From: CAYLYU01 sp964501925
Lineage (GTDB): Bacteria > Pseudomonadota > Zetaproteobacteria > Mariprofundales > Mariprofundaceae
Direction of reading: 5' to 3'
NCBI GenBank assembly: GCA_964501925.1
Contig: CAZCTM010000009.1
Coordinates: 1-63,358 of the forward strand
Length of the DNA: 63,358 nucleotides
In this document: positions 8,802-17,898 of the stretch, piece after piece
Layout: each line of letters opens with the position of its first letter
How positions within the stretch are numbered: position 1 is the stretch's first letter
The notes under the pieces: generated by a model
Databases searched by the model: none
What the model was told of the DNA's origin: nothing
Seen by the model: the letters and a program-made list of their open reading frames with translations, nothing else
Translations under genes and position numbers: made by a program

Positions 8802-9002
8802 GAAAGTGAATCCTTTATCAGGGGAGTTGATTGTATGGAATGTCTGCTCCAATGACAGGCAACCTATCGACAGAAATACTGGAAGGCCAGAGAAAAACAT
8901 GCCGTTCGGGCCAGAGCTCCATGGATTTAAGTCACCGGCTTTCCTTCCGGGCGTCAACCGCCCTACAATCACGAAATATACCGGACTTGATGGGGGAGGG
9001 TT

Positions 9003-9839
9003 ATGCCTATTGCAAAAAGTTTGAATGACTTTACGGCCTGGAGCCGTATGCGACCATCCGAGGCAAGGATCATTGCCGAAGGAGACTCGTGGTTCGCCTA
9101 TCCGGTGACAAACATCATCATCGAGATGAACAGAGAGGCAAATGACAAACCGGTCATTTTCCAAAAGGCCGAGCCCGGTGATGAAGCGGCAACGATGCTT
9201 TCCGGAAGCCAGCGCCATGACCTGATCGAGAACCTTTCCTATCTGAAACAGCAGACCGATCAGTTTGCAAGCGTTGATCTCACGCCTCATTTTATCCTCT
9301 TTTCCGGCGGCGGAAACGACATCGTCGGCATGTTCGATTTCCCCATGCTGATCCGGGCAGCTCCACAGGGAAGCAACCCGGGAGATTTCATCAGAATGGA
9401 GCGTTTCCGGAACCGCAGGGAACAGATCCGGCTTGCCTACATCGAACTGGGATTTATCCGTGACGAGTTTTTCCCCTCATGCCCGATCATCACCCATGTC
9501 TACGACTACCCCATCCCATCGGACAAAGGCGCGGAGATCTTTGGCCTGCCCGTCACCAAAAGCTGGATGAAACCCTATCTGGATGGCATCGGCATCACCG
9601 ATCCGGATGACCAGAAGGGAATTGCCCGGTTTGTCATCGAGGAGTTTGGAAACATGCTCACCGACCTGCAGCAGCAGGGTACGATCAACCATTTTCATGT
9701 CATACCCACCGCCGGCGTACTGGGAGAAAACGACTGGCAGAATGAAATTCACCCTTCCCCGGCAGGATTCCGTGTCATCGCAAACATGTTCAGGGATAAA
9801 ATGAAGCAGTTAAGGCCCGATCTGGCAAACCGTCTCTAG
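9003..9839 (+). CDS. SGNH/GDSL-family hydrolase-like protein
   Basis: 278 residues with a good ribosome-binding site (GGGGGAGGG). Motifs fit the SGNH fold: EGDSWFAYP near residue 26 (block I with the nucleophilic Ser), FSGGGNDIVG near residue 100 (block III with the oxyanion Asn) and NEIHPSPAGF near the C-terminus (block V with the catalytic His). No signal peptide is seen, so it appears cytoplasmic. Substrate unknown; relatives are esterases, lipases or deacetylases. It is followed by a cytochrome b gene with no obvious functional link. Confidence 0.8.
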   Translation: MPIAKSLNDFTAWSRMRPSEARIIAEGDSWFAYPVTNIIIEMNREANDKPVIFQKAEPGDEAATMLSGSQRHDLIENLSYLKQQTDQFASVDLTPHFILFSGGGNDIVGMFDFPMLIRAAPQGSNPGDFIRMERFRNRREQIRLAYIELGFIRDEFFPSCPIITHVYDYPIPSDKGAEIFGLPVTKSWMKPYLDGIGITDPDDQKGIARFVIEEFGNMLTDLQQQGTINHFHVIPTAGVLGENDWQNEIHPSPAGFRVIANMFRDKMKQLRPDLANRL

Positions 9840-9963
9840 GCCGATTCTCACCAGAAACACCCGCCAGGTCAGGACAAGCCGCCCAGCGCACCCCGATCGC
9901 GCCGGAAGACCCCGAATCAAAACGGTATTGTCTCGCCGGCATGAAGAAGGTAAGTATAGGGCC

Positions 9964-10551
9964 GTGGAATACGATCGATATAACCGAATCATCCACTGGG
10001 GTGTGGCCGCCACTGTCTCCCTCCAGCTTTTAAGCGAGCAACTGATGCGTCCCCTGAGGCCGGAACAACCTGCCCCGGACGCAACGGAGTCGTTTTTCTT
10101 CATCATCCATCAGTATATCGGCTTTCTTGTGCTTTTCTTTGTCGGTCTGCGTCTGATTTCTCTTCTGGATGAGGGAGAAAAAGAGCGCGCCCGTCTGTTT
10201 CCCTGGAGCACACCCCGTGGCCGAACCCTGCTTCTGCATGAACTCAGACATGAGCTTCCCCAATGGCTGAAGGGCAGGTTGAAATCTCCGGATGAGGAAA
10301 ATGTCACGGCCGCAACCGTTCACGGCCTGGGACTCTGCCTGGCCCTGGGGCTGGGACTGAGCGGCATCATCCTTTTTATCGGCACGAAGCCGGATGGCAG
10401 CATGGATTCCACCGTCCGGTTCATTATGGGTTTTCACGAGATCCTGGGCACCCTGATGTGGGTTTTCATTCTCGGCCATGCCGGCATGGGCGTGGTGCAC
10501 CAGATCGTTGGCCACCGGGCCTTTCAGCGGATTTTCAGCCTGAAGGCCTAG
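9964..10551 (+). CDS. Cytochrome b561-like membrane protein
   Basis: About 195 residues. Four hydrophobic segments carry histidines in positions expected for b-type haem: NRIIHWG in helix 1, FIIHQYIGF in helix 2, HGLGL and FHEILG plus LGHAGMGVVH in helices 3-4. It probably passes electrons between quinone and a periplasmic or membrane partner. Start is uncertain: GTG at 9964 with a distant GAAGG, or TTG at 9928 with no clear ribosome-binding site. The segment between helices 2 and 3 is longer than usual (about 60 residues). Confidence 0.8.
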   Translation: MEYDRYNRIIHWGVAATVSLQLLSEQLMRPLRPEQPAPDATESFFFIIHQYIGFLVLFFVGLRLISLLDEGEKERARLFPWSTPRGRTLLLHELRHELPQWLKGRLKSPDEENVTAATVHGLGLCLALGLGLSGIILFIGTKPDGSMDSTVRFIMGFHEILGTLMWVFILGHAGMGVVHQIVGHRAFQRIFSLKA

Positions 10552-10759
10552 TGCATCGGTGTCCCCGGGATTCCATCCAGGGTCTGAAAATTCATGGATC
10601 CCTGCGGGAATCAGACTATGGTTGAATAGACGGATGGGGTTTGATACCAGCCCCCTGGCCTGCAATCCATGAAGAATGGGGCGTGTTTCCCCGCTTTTCT
10701 TTACAGGCCTTGTCGTAAACAGGGCCATCTGCTTCGATCAACCGATAAGGAGCGTGAAC

Positions 10760-11371
10760 ATGATCAAGGCAATCCTGTTTGATTACGGTGGTGTACTGGC
10801 CGAGGAGGGGTTCCGTAAGGGACTGCATGAACTCGCCAGAAAACACGGGCTTGATCCCGAACAAACCCTTCGCTCCGGCATGGATGCCGTCTATGAATCC
10901 GGCTACGTACTGGGGCGGGGAAGCGAACCCGAATTCTGGAGACTCCTCGAGGACAAGCTCGGTGTCAGGGTGGATAAAGCCGCCCTGAGAAAGTTCATTC
11001 TGGAGCATTTTGTCCTCAGGTCATGGATGATCGAGCTGGTTCGCCGGCTTCGTAAGCGGGGATTGATCGCAGCCATACTCAGTGACCAGACGGACTGGCT
11101 GGATCTTCTGGATGCCCGTGATCACTTCTATCGGGAGTTCGACCACGTCTTTACCAGCTTTCACCTGGGCAAGGGCAAGCGGGATCCCACCGTTTTCACG
11201 GATGTCGTACGTGCCCTCGGTATCCAGCCGTCCGAGGCCCTGTTTGTGGATGACAACCCGGACAATGTTCGGCGGGCCAAAAGCCGTGGTCTGCATGGCA
11301 TTCATTTCCGGAACAGGGAACCGTTTATTGCCGACCTGGGGGGCCTTCTGAACCGCAAGGTTCAGGCATGA
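10760..11371 (+). CDS. HAD-superfamily hydrolase
   Basis: 203 residues from an ATG with AAGGAG seven bases upstream. HAD motifs are visible: motif I FDYGGVL near residue 7 (nucleophile Asp; the second Asp is replaced by Gly), motif II LSD near residue 110, a lysine in GKGKRDP, and motif IV FVDDNPDN near residue 160. The DYGG variant of motif I occurs in several HAD phosphatases and in dehalogenase-like members. Substrate cannot be predicted. The stop overlaps the following Nudix gene by 4 bases, suggesting a two-gene unit of small-molecule housekeeping hydrolases. Confidence 0.88.
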   Translation: MIKAILFDYGGVLAEEGFRKGLHELARKHGLDPEQTLRSGMDAVYESGYVLGRGSEPEFWRLLEDKLGVRVDKAALRKFILEHFVLRSWMIELVRRLRKRGLIAAILSDQTDWLDLLDARDHFYREFDHVFTSFHLGKGKRDPTVFTDVVRALGIQPSEALFVDDNPDNVRRAKSRGLHGIHFRNREPFIADLGGLLNRKVQA

Positions 11372-11787
11372 AGACAGGAACACTCTCGGCAGGAGCGGTG
11401 ATCGTCCGGAGATCATGCAACGGCTGCCGGTTTCTGCTGCTCCGCGCCTACCGCAACTGGGATTTTCCCAAGGGCATCGTCAAGCCAGGGGAGGACGCCT
11501 TTCACGCAGCCTGCCGGGAGGTAAGGGAAGAGACAGGACTGGATGATCTCCGCTTCCCCTGGGGAAGGATTTACCGTCAGACCGAACCCTACGGGCGGGG
11601 GAAGGTTGCCCGCTATTACCTGGCCGAGGCCAAAAACAGCGAGGTCATCCTGCCGGTGAATCCCGAGCTGGGCAGACCCGAACACCATGAATTCCGCTGG
11701 CTGCCCTATGAAGAGGCCAGGCAGCGTCTGGTCCCACGCCTGCAGAAGATCCTGGACTGGGCAAACAGAAAAATCGCTGGAAAGTGA
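11368..11787 (+). CDS. Nudix hydrolase
   Basis: 139 residues containing a complete Nudix box, starting at GIVKPGEDAF and ending at REVREETGL (G-x5-E-x7-REUxEExGU). The segment before it (FLLLRAYRNWDFPKG) resembles diadenosine tetraphosphate hydrolases, which protect the cell by breaking down Ap4A. Coupled by ATGA to the upstream HAD gene. It ends two bases before the convergent aroC stop. Confidence 0.9.
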   Translation: MKTGTLSAGAVIVRRSCNGCRFLLLRAYRNWDFPKGIVKPGEDAFHAACREVREETGLDDLRFPWGRIYRQTEPYGRGKVARYYLAEAKNSEVILPVNPELGRPEHHEFRWLPYEEARQRLVPRLQKILDWANRKIAGK

Positions 11788-11789
11788 TC

Positions 11790-12860
11790 CTATTGCACGG
11801 AAAGGCGACTGGCGCGGTGGCGGAGCAGGTGGTCGGCCAGCACCAGAGCCAGCATGGCCTCGGCGATGGGCACGGCGCGGATGCCGACACAGGGATCATG
11901 CCTCCCCTTGGTCACGATCTCCGTCTCGTTTCCATGAATGTCTATGGTGGGTCTGGGAATCAGGATGGATGAGGTTGGCTTCAATGCCAGCCGCACACGA
12001 ACGGTATCACCATTGGAGATACCCCCCAGAATGCCTCCGGCATGATTGCTGACAAAACCACTGGCCCGGATGGCATCGCCAAATTCCGACCCCCTGGCCT
12101 CAATGCAGGAAAAGCCGTCCCCGATCTCCACACCCTTGACGGCCGGGATGGACATCATGGCCTTGGCGATATCGGCGTCCAGCTTGTCAAAAACGGGCTC
12201 ACCCAGGCCGGGGATCATGCCGTGCGCCTCTGCCACCACAGCAGCGCCCACCGAATCCCCGGATTTGCGGACCCTGTCGAGCAGGTCGGCCATCCTGACG
12301 GCGGCCTGTGCATCCGGACAGAAAAAGGGGTTGTTGCCTATCTCATCCTCGTCAAAATGTTCCGGATCGGCCCGGACCATGCCAATCTGGTCCACCCAGC
12401 CCAGAATCCTGATCTCAAAATGCTTCAGCAGCTTGCGGGCGATAGCGCCGGCAGCCACCCTCATCGCCGTTTCACGGGCGCTGGAGCGCCCCCCGCCCCG
12501 ATAATCCCGGAAGCCGTATTTTTCAAAGTACGTGATGTCCGCGTGCCCGGGGCGGAACTTGTCCCTGATTTCATCGTAGTCTTTGCTGCGGGTATCCGTG
12601 TTATGAATCAGCAGGCCGATCGGGCAGCCGGTGGTTTTCCCTTCGAACACACCGGAAAGGATCTCCACCTGATCCGCCTCCTGGCGCTGGGTGGTGAACC
12701 GTGAACGTCCGGGCCGGCGCCGATCAAGGTCGGGTTGAATGTCCGCCTCGCTCAACTCGAGACCGGCGGGGCAACCCTCCACAATTGCGACAAGTGCCGG
12801 TCCATGTGATTCGCCTGCCGTCGTTAGCCGGAAAACCTGGCCGAAACTGCTCCCGGACAT
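11790..12860 (-). CDS. aroC: Chorismate synthase
   Basis: 356 residues, full length. Recognised by the conserved start GQVFRLTTAGESHGPAL, the RRRPG and FRPGHAD segments, and RGGGRSSARETAMRVAAGA, all involved in FMN and EPSP binding. It converts 5-enolpyruvylshikimate-3-phosphate to chorismate, the branch point to aromatic amino acids and folate, and needs reduced FMN. A ribosome-binding site (GGGGAG) precedes the ATG. It lies three bases after fabI and is probably co-transcribed with it. Confidence 0.98.
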   Translation of the reverse strand: MSGSSFGQVFRLTTAGESHGPALVAIVEGCPAGLELSEADIQPDLDRRRPGRSRFTTQRQEADQVEILSGVFEGKTTGCPIGLLIHNTDTRSKDYDEIRDKFRPGHADITYFEKYGFRDYRGGGRSSARETAMRVAAGAIARKLLKHFEIRILGWVDQIGMVRADPEHFDEDEIGNNPFFCPDAQAAVRMADLLDRVRKSGDSVGAAVVAEAHGMIPGLGEPVFDKLDADIAKAMMSIPAVKGVEIGDGFSCIEARGSEFGDAIRASGFVSNHAGGILGGISNGDTVRVRLALKPTSSILIPRPTIDIHGNETEIVTKGRHDPCVGIRAVPIAEAMLALVLADHLLRHRASRLSVQ

Positions 12861-12863
12861 TGG

Positions 12864-13646
12864 CTACTGCTCCCCTGGATCACCCGCACCGATATGAAAC
12901 CCGCCATCCACATAATGCACTTCACCGGTGATGCCGGAGGCCATATCCGAAACCAGAAAGACGGCAGCATCGCCGACCTCTTCCTGGGTTACGTTGCGTT
13001 TGAGCATCGAGCCACGCGCCGCCTTTTCCATCAGGCGTCGAAAATCACCAATCCCGGAAGCAGCCAGGGTACGAATCGGGCCTGCGGAAAGGGCATTGAT
13101 TCGGATACCGTCAGGGCCGAGATCGGCAGCAAGATAGCGGGTGGCCGCCTCCAGGGCCGCCTTGGCAACGCCCATCACATTGTAATTGGGGACGGCACGC
13201 ACGGCACCAAGATAGGTCATGGTCACCATGGCGCCTCCCGGATTCATCAAATGTGCCGCCCGCCGGGCGACCGCCACGAAGGAATATGCCGAGATTTCCA
13301 GTGCGGTCCGGAAATCCTCCCGGCTCGTATTCATGAACCGGCCCTTCAACGCATCCTTGTTTGCAAAGGCGATTGAATGCACGAGAAAATCCAGTGAACC
13401 CCATTGCTGCTCAACCTTGTCGAAAAACGTATCAATCTGATCATCGCTGCCCACATCAAGTGGCTCGATCAGGCTGGAGCCAAGTGATTCGGCCAATGGG
13501 CGTACGCGCCTTTCCAGTGCTTCGCCCACATAATTAAATCCAAGCTCGGCCCCTTCACGATGTGCGGACCTGGCGACGCCCCAGGCAATAGACTTGTCGT
13601 TCGCCACGCCAAGAATCAGGCCTCTTTTTCCAGAAAGAATTCCCAA
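12864..13646 (-). CDS. fabI: Enoyl-[acyl-carrier-protein] reductase (NADH)
   Basis: 260 residues from a TTG at 13646 with AGGGGGAG just upstream; the frame is open for 61 more codons but only this start gives the normal FabI N-terminus (GILSGKRGLILGVAND). The nucleotide-binding KSIAWGVARS and the catalytic Y-x6-K (YNVMGVAK) are present. It catalyses the last reduction of each fatty-acid elongation cycle and is the target of triclosan-type inhibitors in other bacteria. Transcribed with aroC downstream; the tgpA gene ends 37 bases upstream. Confidence 0.97.
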   Translation of the reverse strand: MGILSGKRGLILGVANDKSIAWGVARSAHREGAELGFNYVGEALERRVRPLAESLGSSLIEPLDVGSDDQIDTFFDKVEQQWGSLDFLVHSIAFANKDALKGRFMNTSREDFRTALEISAYSFVAVARRAAHLMNPGGAMVTMTYLGAVRAVPNYNVMGVAKAALEAATRYLAADLGPDGIRINALSAGPIRTLAASGIGDFRRLMEKAARGSMLKRNVTQEEVGDAAVFLVSDMASGITGEVHYVDGGFHIGAGDPGEQ

Positions 13647-13683
13647 ATGACTCCCCCTGATGTGATTTGTATGAACGCCAAAG

Positions 13684-15585
13684 CTAACAGCGGGATCGCA
13701 AAAGCGCACGCAGACGCCGCCTGAGCTCTCTCCTGCTCCAGATGGGCCCCTTGCCATAGGCCTGACGCTCCCAGTCACACACGAACTTCCGCCAGTCCGG
13801 GGCAGGAATACCGGCGGGTGGCAGAACACGCCTGAGAGGCTGGCCGGGCCTGCGCTGCCTCCCTCTCCTCAGCAACCATTTATCAAGGACATCCCATGTT
13901 CCCTGTCGTGCCCATACCTGGCCGATATGGGTCCTGTAATGCCAGGCCAGCAGCAAAAGCATGAGCGCAACAAGCCAAGCTCCCATGAAGTGAATGTAGT
14001 TTGCAAGCACCTGCTTGATAACCTCCCACAGGGCCAACCGATCACGGGCCTCAAAGGCAAGCACATAGCGGTACCAGCCGAGTTTGACAGCCTCCCAAAG
14101 GTGATCTGCCGCTGGAAAGACAACACCGCTGAGCAGCCAGCGGGAGGCCGGAGTCGGATCAAAGCGCTGCCATCGGCCTTCCAGCCATGCCTCAACCCAT
14201 GCATGGGCATGCTGCTGGCGTATCAGGAGAAATCCCCCGACATCGTTCCATTCCCCGCCGTAATAACCGTTCACAACCCGCGCAGGAATGCCAAGTGATC
14301 TCGCTCCGAGGGCCATGGCCGATGCAAACAGTTCGCAATGCCCCCTTTTCACCCGGGTGATGAAGGCCTCGACGGGATGTTTATCATCAATCGGCGCCTG
14401 CAGATCATAGTCCCAGCCTTTCAGCTCCTTCTCCAGTGCCTTCAGTTTCTCCAGGTCCGTCGCCAGTCCGCGGGTCAGATTTGATGCCCAGCTTCGGATA
14501 ATGTCCGAGGCTGGCGGCTTGCGTTCCAGTTCAATCGGGGGACGACCGGGCAGACTTGTCTCTTCCCTGTCCAGACGCATGGTAAGACGAAGACGCTGCC
14601 GGGGCTGTTTCGCAAAGATCAGGCTGCCGGAAGCCGTGGCATACACCTGCCGGGGAACATGTTCCAGGCGCACGAAATTGTCCGGCAGCATGACGTAGGA
14701 ATGATTCACTGCCTCCCGAAAGACAGCAACCGTAAGGGGATCATACCTCCCATGCCCCGGATTGGGGCCGACATCCGAACCGGCAGACCAGGACATGACC
14801 GAGGGATCGGCAAACCGGGACCAGCCCTTGCCCGTATAGCGTGAAAGCGCGATACCCCGCCAATACCGCCCACTCAACCATCGCCTGGCCTTCACTTCAT
14901 CCGATACCGGTTCCAGACGCATCATCACCGTAGCATCAAGTTCACGGGCAAAATCGCCCAGTCGCACCCGATCGGTAAACCCTGATGCGTCCACCTGAAG
15001 CTGGACGTTCCTCAGAATCGAACCGAACCCGTAACGGGGCAGGGTCACAAAAAGAAGCGTGCTGGCCAGGATGATGGCAGCCGCCACCGTTATGTCGGCC
15101 CCTGCTCCCTTCATCGCGAGATCACCGCCAGGCTGCCGGATCCCATACAGGCACCGGGCTGCGCGCCACATGAAAAAGCCGAAGGCCGACAAGGGGATGA
15201 TGTAAAACACACTATCGGTCAGCACGGCGGCCGCCAGAACAAGAAAGAGACCGACAATCATCCGGTGCAGGTGGTTTCGTGGCGTCGGCTCCTCAACGGT
15301 TACGGCCAGGGAGAGAATGAGGAGAAAATCGGTCAGGGCGATGAGAAAGTCCCTGCCGGCAAGCAACTCGAATCCCACCCAGAAAAAGCCACCCCAGCCA
15401 ATCAGGCTGGCAACCCTCTCGGAAAGGAAGAAACCGCCACCTCTCCATAAACGAAGGGCGGCCAGAAACATGACCACCAGCCAGTAAGCGGAATCCACAA
15501 AACTGGACAGGGAAAGGGCAACAACCCCGCAAATCAGCACACCCAGGGTGAGACGCTCTGCCTGCTGAAGGGAGTCAGGCTGCAT
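13684..15585 (-). CDS. tgpA: Transglutaminase-like membrane protein (TgpA/DUF3488 type)
   Basis: 633 residues. About six hydrophobic segments in the first 185 residues (DUF3488 region) are followed by a periplasmic transglutaminase-like domain with catalytic Cys417 (RGHCELFASAMA), His461 (HAHAWVEAW) and Asp476 (FDPTPA). One more membrane helix (about 542-562) and a basic cytoplasmic tail (DUF4129-like) close the protein. Found with MoxR and DUF58 genes in many Pseudomonadota, it is thought to act on envelope proteins. It overlaps the DUF58 gene by 11 bases. Confidence 0.93.
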   Translation of the reverse strand: MQPDSLQQAERLTLGVLICGVVALSLSSFVDSAYWLVVMFLAALRLWRGGGFFLSERVASLIGWGGFFWVGFELLAGRDFLIALTDFLLILSLAVTVEEPTPRNHLHRMIVGLFLVLAAAVLTDSVFYIIPLSAFGFFMWRAARCLYGIRQPGGDLAMKGAGADITVAAAIILASTLLFVTLPRYGFGSILRNVQLQVDASGFTDRVRLGDFARELDATVMMRLEPVSDEVKARRWLSGRYWRGIALSRYTGKGWSRFADPSVMSWSAGSDVGPNPGHGRYDPLTVAVFREAVNHSYVMLPDNFVRLEHVPRQVYATASGSLIFAKQPRQRLRLTMRLDREETSLPGRPPIELERKPPASDIIRSWASNLTRGLATDLEKLKALEKELKGWDYDLQAPIDDKHPVEAFITRVKRGHCELFASAMALGARSLGIPARVVNGYYGGEWNDVGGFLLIRQQHAHAWVEAWLEGRWQRFDPTPASRWLLSGVVFPAADHLWEAVKLGWYRYVLAFEARDRLALWEVIKQVLANYIHFMGAWLVALMLLLLAWHYRTHIGQVWARQGTWDVLDKWLLRRGRQRRPGQPLRRVLPPAGIPAPDWRKFVCDWERQAYGKGPIWSRRELRRRLRALLRSRC

Positions 15586-16576
15586 GGTTCCATGCCGTTG
15601 ACGAGATCAGAACGCCCCCCTCACCTGCCGGCGGTGATTGCTCCGGCTGAACTGTGGCCAGTTTCCTGAGGGCGGCCTGATGCTGATCCGGCCTGCCAAG
15701 ATCAAAAAACGTCTGGCCCAGGATCAGATTTCCATCGGGATATTCCAGCATCCATCCATACACGCGACTCAGCAATCTTTCAAAGGCCGCATCATCTACA
15801 GCGCGCAGGTCCACCCGCAACAAGGGCGAATCCCCGTGAGAACGGGGGGCGGCAAACCGTTTTACCGTCCAGTCACCAAGCACCGATTTCCGCCAGTGGA
15901 TGCGGGCCGGTGAATCCCCGTGCACGTAGGCTCGCAGATCACTCCATTCATCCCCTTCCAGCGGACCGGGATGGGCGAGAGGCCCATCCAGGCCATCCCA
16001 TGGTGTGGCTCGGGGCAATATCATCCGGCCCCATTGATCCTGAGTGTTGTGCTCGATATGCCACCATCCCAGCGGCGCCTCTGTTGATACCGTGCACCTG
16101 TCATAGTTGTACACCCCTCTTCGCAGGGGTGGCAGCCTGCCAGTCAGAAGACTTTTTCCCTCCTCCACGCGTAAACTGAGCACGGTGTCTGAACCCGCCG
16201 ATCGCCAGGCAATCTCCAGGCAGGATGGAAAGGGGAAGTGGAAATCAACGGGTATTCGAAGACTTGTCAGATCGGCAACGTGGCCATTTTTCGGCAGCAT
16301 ACCGCCCAGTTTGGGGATCGCCCTGACAAGCCAGACACCGGTGGCAAGGGCGGCCACCTCCATGGAAAGAAGCATGGCCCCGCACAGGTAGAGCAGATTG
16401 TTTCCCGAATAGACAGCGGCTGCCGCAAGCCCCAGCAGTGACGCAAGCAGCAGCCCTCCCGGGCGGGTGACACCCACACGCCATCCCGGATAAATACGCA
16501 GTCTGAATGCAACCAGGCGGTCCAGTAAGGCAAGAACCCATCCGGGAAGTTTCAGATCCGCTGGATCGTAGGCCAT
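15575..16576 (-). CDS. DUF58 domain membrane protein
   Basis: 333 residues. Two membrane segments lie at about 42-85, and the C-terminal half bears the DUF58 signature DLRAYVHGDSPARIHWRKS. DUF58 proteins have a partial von Willebrand A-like fold and work with MoxR-type AAA ATPases. The gene follows moxR by eight bases and overlaps tgpA, giving the conserved moxR-DUF58-tgpA order. Molecular role unknown; an envelope assembly or quality-control function is generally assumed. Confidence 0.92.
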   Translation of the reverse strand: MAYDPADLKLPGWVLALLDRLVAFRLRIYPGWRVGVTRPGGLLLASLLGLAAAAVYSGNNLLYLCGAMLLSMEVAALATGVWLVRAIPKLGGMLPKNGHVADLTSLRIPVDFHFPFPSCLEIAWRSAGSDTVLSLRVEEGKSLLTGRLPPLRRGVYNYDRCTVSTEAPLGWWHIEHNTQDQWGRMILPRATPWDGLDGPLAHPGPLEGDEWSDLRAYVHGDSPARIHWRKSVLGDWTVKRFAAPRSHGDSPLLRVDLRAVDDAAFERLLSRVYGWMLEYPDGNLILGQTFFDLGRPDQHQAALRKLATVQPEQSPPAGEGGVLISSTAWNHAA

Positions 16577-16584
16577 GTCAGAGT

Positions 16585-17505
16585 TCAGGCAGGAACCGGA
16601 ATCTGCTCCAGCATACCGAGAAGCGCTGCCTTTGGATCACCATCCGCTACCACGCGGTGGGCCAACACGGCAAGAAAGACCGACTGGACGTTGGAGGCCG
16701 AAACATAGCCCTGGCCATCCAGCCATGCCCTCGCCCTTGCGGCAGACAAAAGGTCCCTGCCGGCGCGGGGCGAAATGCCCAGCCTCAGCCAGGAACCCTT
16801 CCGGCTTTCTTCAAGGAGCTCCAGAACATAGTCAAGCAGGGCCCTGGAGACCGGCATGGCCATGATCCGGGCCTGGGCGGAGATCAGATCGGAGAGACCG
16901 GCCACAGGTTGGATGGTATCCAGCCTTACCTTTCCCACTTCACCCAGCAAGACCTGACGTTCGGCCTCCTGATCGGGATATCCGAGCCTGATGCGCATGA
17001 AAAACCGGTCCAGCTGCGATTCGGGCAGTGGAAAAGTCCCCAGATGTTCCATCGGATTCTGGGTGGCCAGGACCAGAAACGGCCTGGGTAAGGGAAGGGT
17101 TTTCCTCTCCATGCTCACCTGGCCTTCGGCCATCGCCTCAAGCAGGGCGGATTGGGCCTTGGGTGTCGCCCTGTTGATCTCATCAGCCAGCACAATGTGG
17201 TGAAAGATGGGCCCCTTGTGGAAAACAAATCGCTTCTCCGCCGGGTCATAGATGTCCACACCAATGATATCGGCGGGCAACAGATCGGCAGTAAACTGAA
17301 TGCGGCCAAAATCGGTGGCCAGACACGCAGCCAGTCCCCTGGCCAGAGTGGTTTTACCCACACCCGGAATATCCTCGATAAGCAGGTGACCTCCGCACAA
17401 TATGGTGATCAGGACCTGATCGATGACCGCGGGCTTGCCGGCAATGACCCGACCCAGCTGATCCCTCATGGCCATGATGGCTGCGTGTGGTGAGGCCGGG
17501 GTCAT
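16585..17505 (-). CDS. MoxR-family AAA+ ATPase
   Basis: 306 residues. Walker A is at about 46-53 (DIPGVGKTTL), followed by Walker B and sensor regions (VLADEINRATPKAQSALLEAM, LATQNPMEHLGTFPLPESQ) and a C-terminal lid domain with ISPRAGRDLL. MoxR ATPases are chaperone-like and help partner proteins mature, often with VWA-domain proteins. Here the partner is likely the DUF58 protein downstream. Its start overlaps the stop of the metallopeptidase gene (17502-17505). Confidence 0.96.
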   Translation of the reverse strand: MTPASPHAAIMAMRDQLGRVIAGKPAVIDQVLITILCGGHLLIEDIPGVGKTTLARGLAACLATDFGRIQFTADLLPADIIGVDIYDPAEKRFVFHKGPIFHHIVLADEINRATPKAQSALLEAMAEGQVSMERKTLPLPRPFLVLATQNPMEHLGTFPLPESQLDRFFMRIRLGYPDQEAERQVLLGEVGKVRLDTIQPVAGLSDLISAQARIMAMPVSRALLDYVLELLEESRKGSWLRLGISPRAGRDLLSAARARAWLDGQGYVSASNVQSVFLAVLAHRVVADGDPKAALLGMLEQIPVPA

Positions 17506-17888
17506 GGACGATTTGAGATCAAACGCATTTCATCATCCGAAAATCCGAAGTAATGCCCGATCTCATGAATCAGGACATGGCGGATGCAATGACGAATCTC
17601 CTCTCCACGGGTTCGGGAATAGGCAAGAATGGGCTGGCGATAAAGCCGGATGACATCCGGCAGGTGGCCCGCGTACTGGCTACCGCGCTCGGGCAGGGGC
17701 CAACCCTGGTATAGCCCGAGCAGATCGTATGGTGACTCCATGTTCATGCCTGCCAGAGTATCTGCATCCGGAAACTCTTCGATAAAGATGACCACATTGC
17801 TGATGGCGGCATGAAACCTGTCCGGAAGCGCGGCAAACACTTCCTCGGCAACGGACTTGAACTCGGCCGCAGTCATGGGCTCCGGCAT
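17502..17888 (-). CDS. Small zincin-like metallopeptidase (DUF1025/MMP-like)
   Basis: 128 residues. The C-terminal half carries a zinc-protease motif, HVLIHEIGHYFGFSDDE, with the HExxH and a following acidic residue that fits the family of small possible zinc metallopeptidases (COG3824). No signal peptide, so cytoplasmic. The gene overlaps moxR by 4 bases and follows the epimerase gene by ten, so it may be part of the same operon. Function of the family is not established. An internal ATG at 17876 with a GGAG is an alternative start. Confidence 0.85.
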   Translation of the reverse strand: MPEPMTAAEFKSVAEEVFAALPDRFHAAISNVVIFIEEFPDADTLAGMNMESPYDLLGLYQGWPLPERGSQYAGHLPDVIRLYRQPILAYSRTRGEEIRHCIRHVLIHEIGHYFGFSDDEMRLISNRP

Positions 17889-17898
17889 ACCACAACGC

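Noticed and set aside
8802..9290. N-terminal extension of the SlyD-like gene
   Set aside because: 163 extra codons without family similarity, overlapping the divergent SGNH hydrolase gene; the ATG at 8801 is well placed.
13647..13829. 61-codon upstream extension of fabI
   Set aside because: Would extend into the tgpA 3' end, lacks FabI similarity, and the TTG at 13646 with its ribosome-binding site gives the standard N-terminus.
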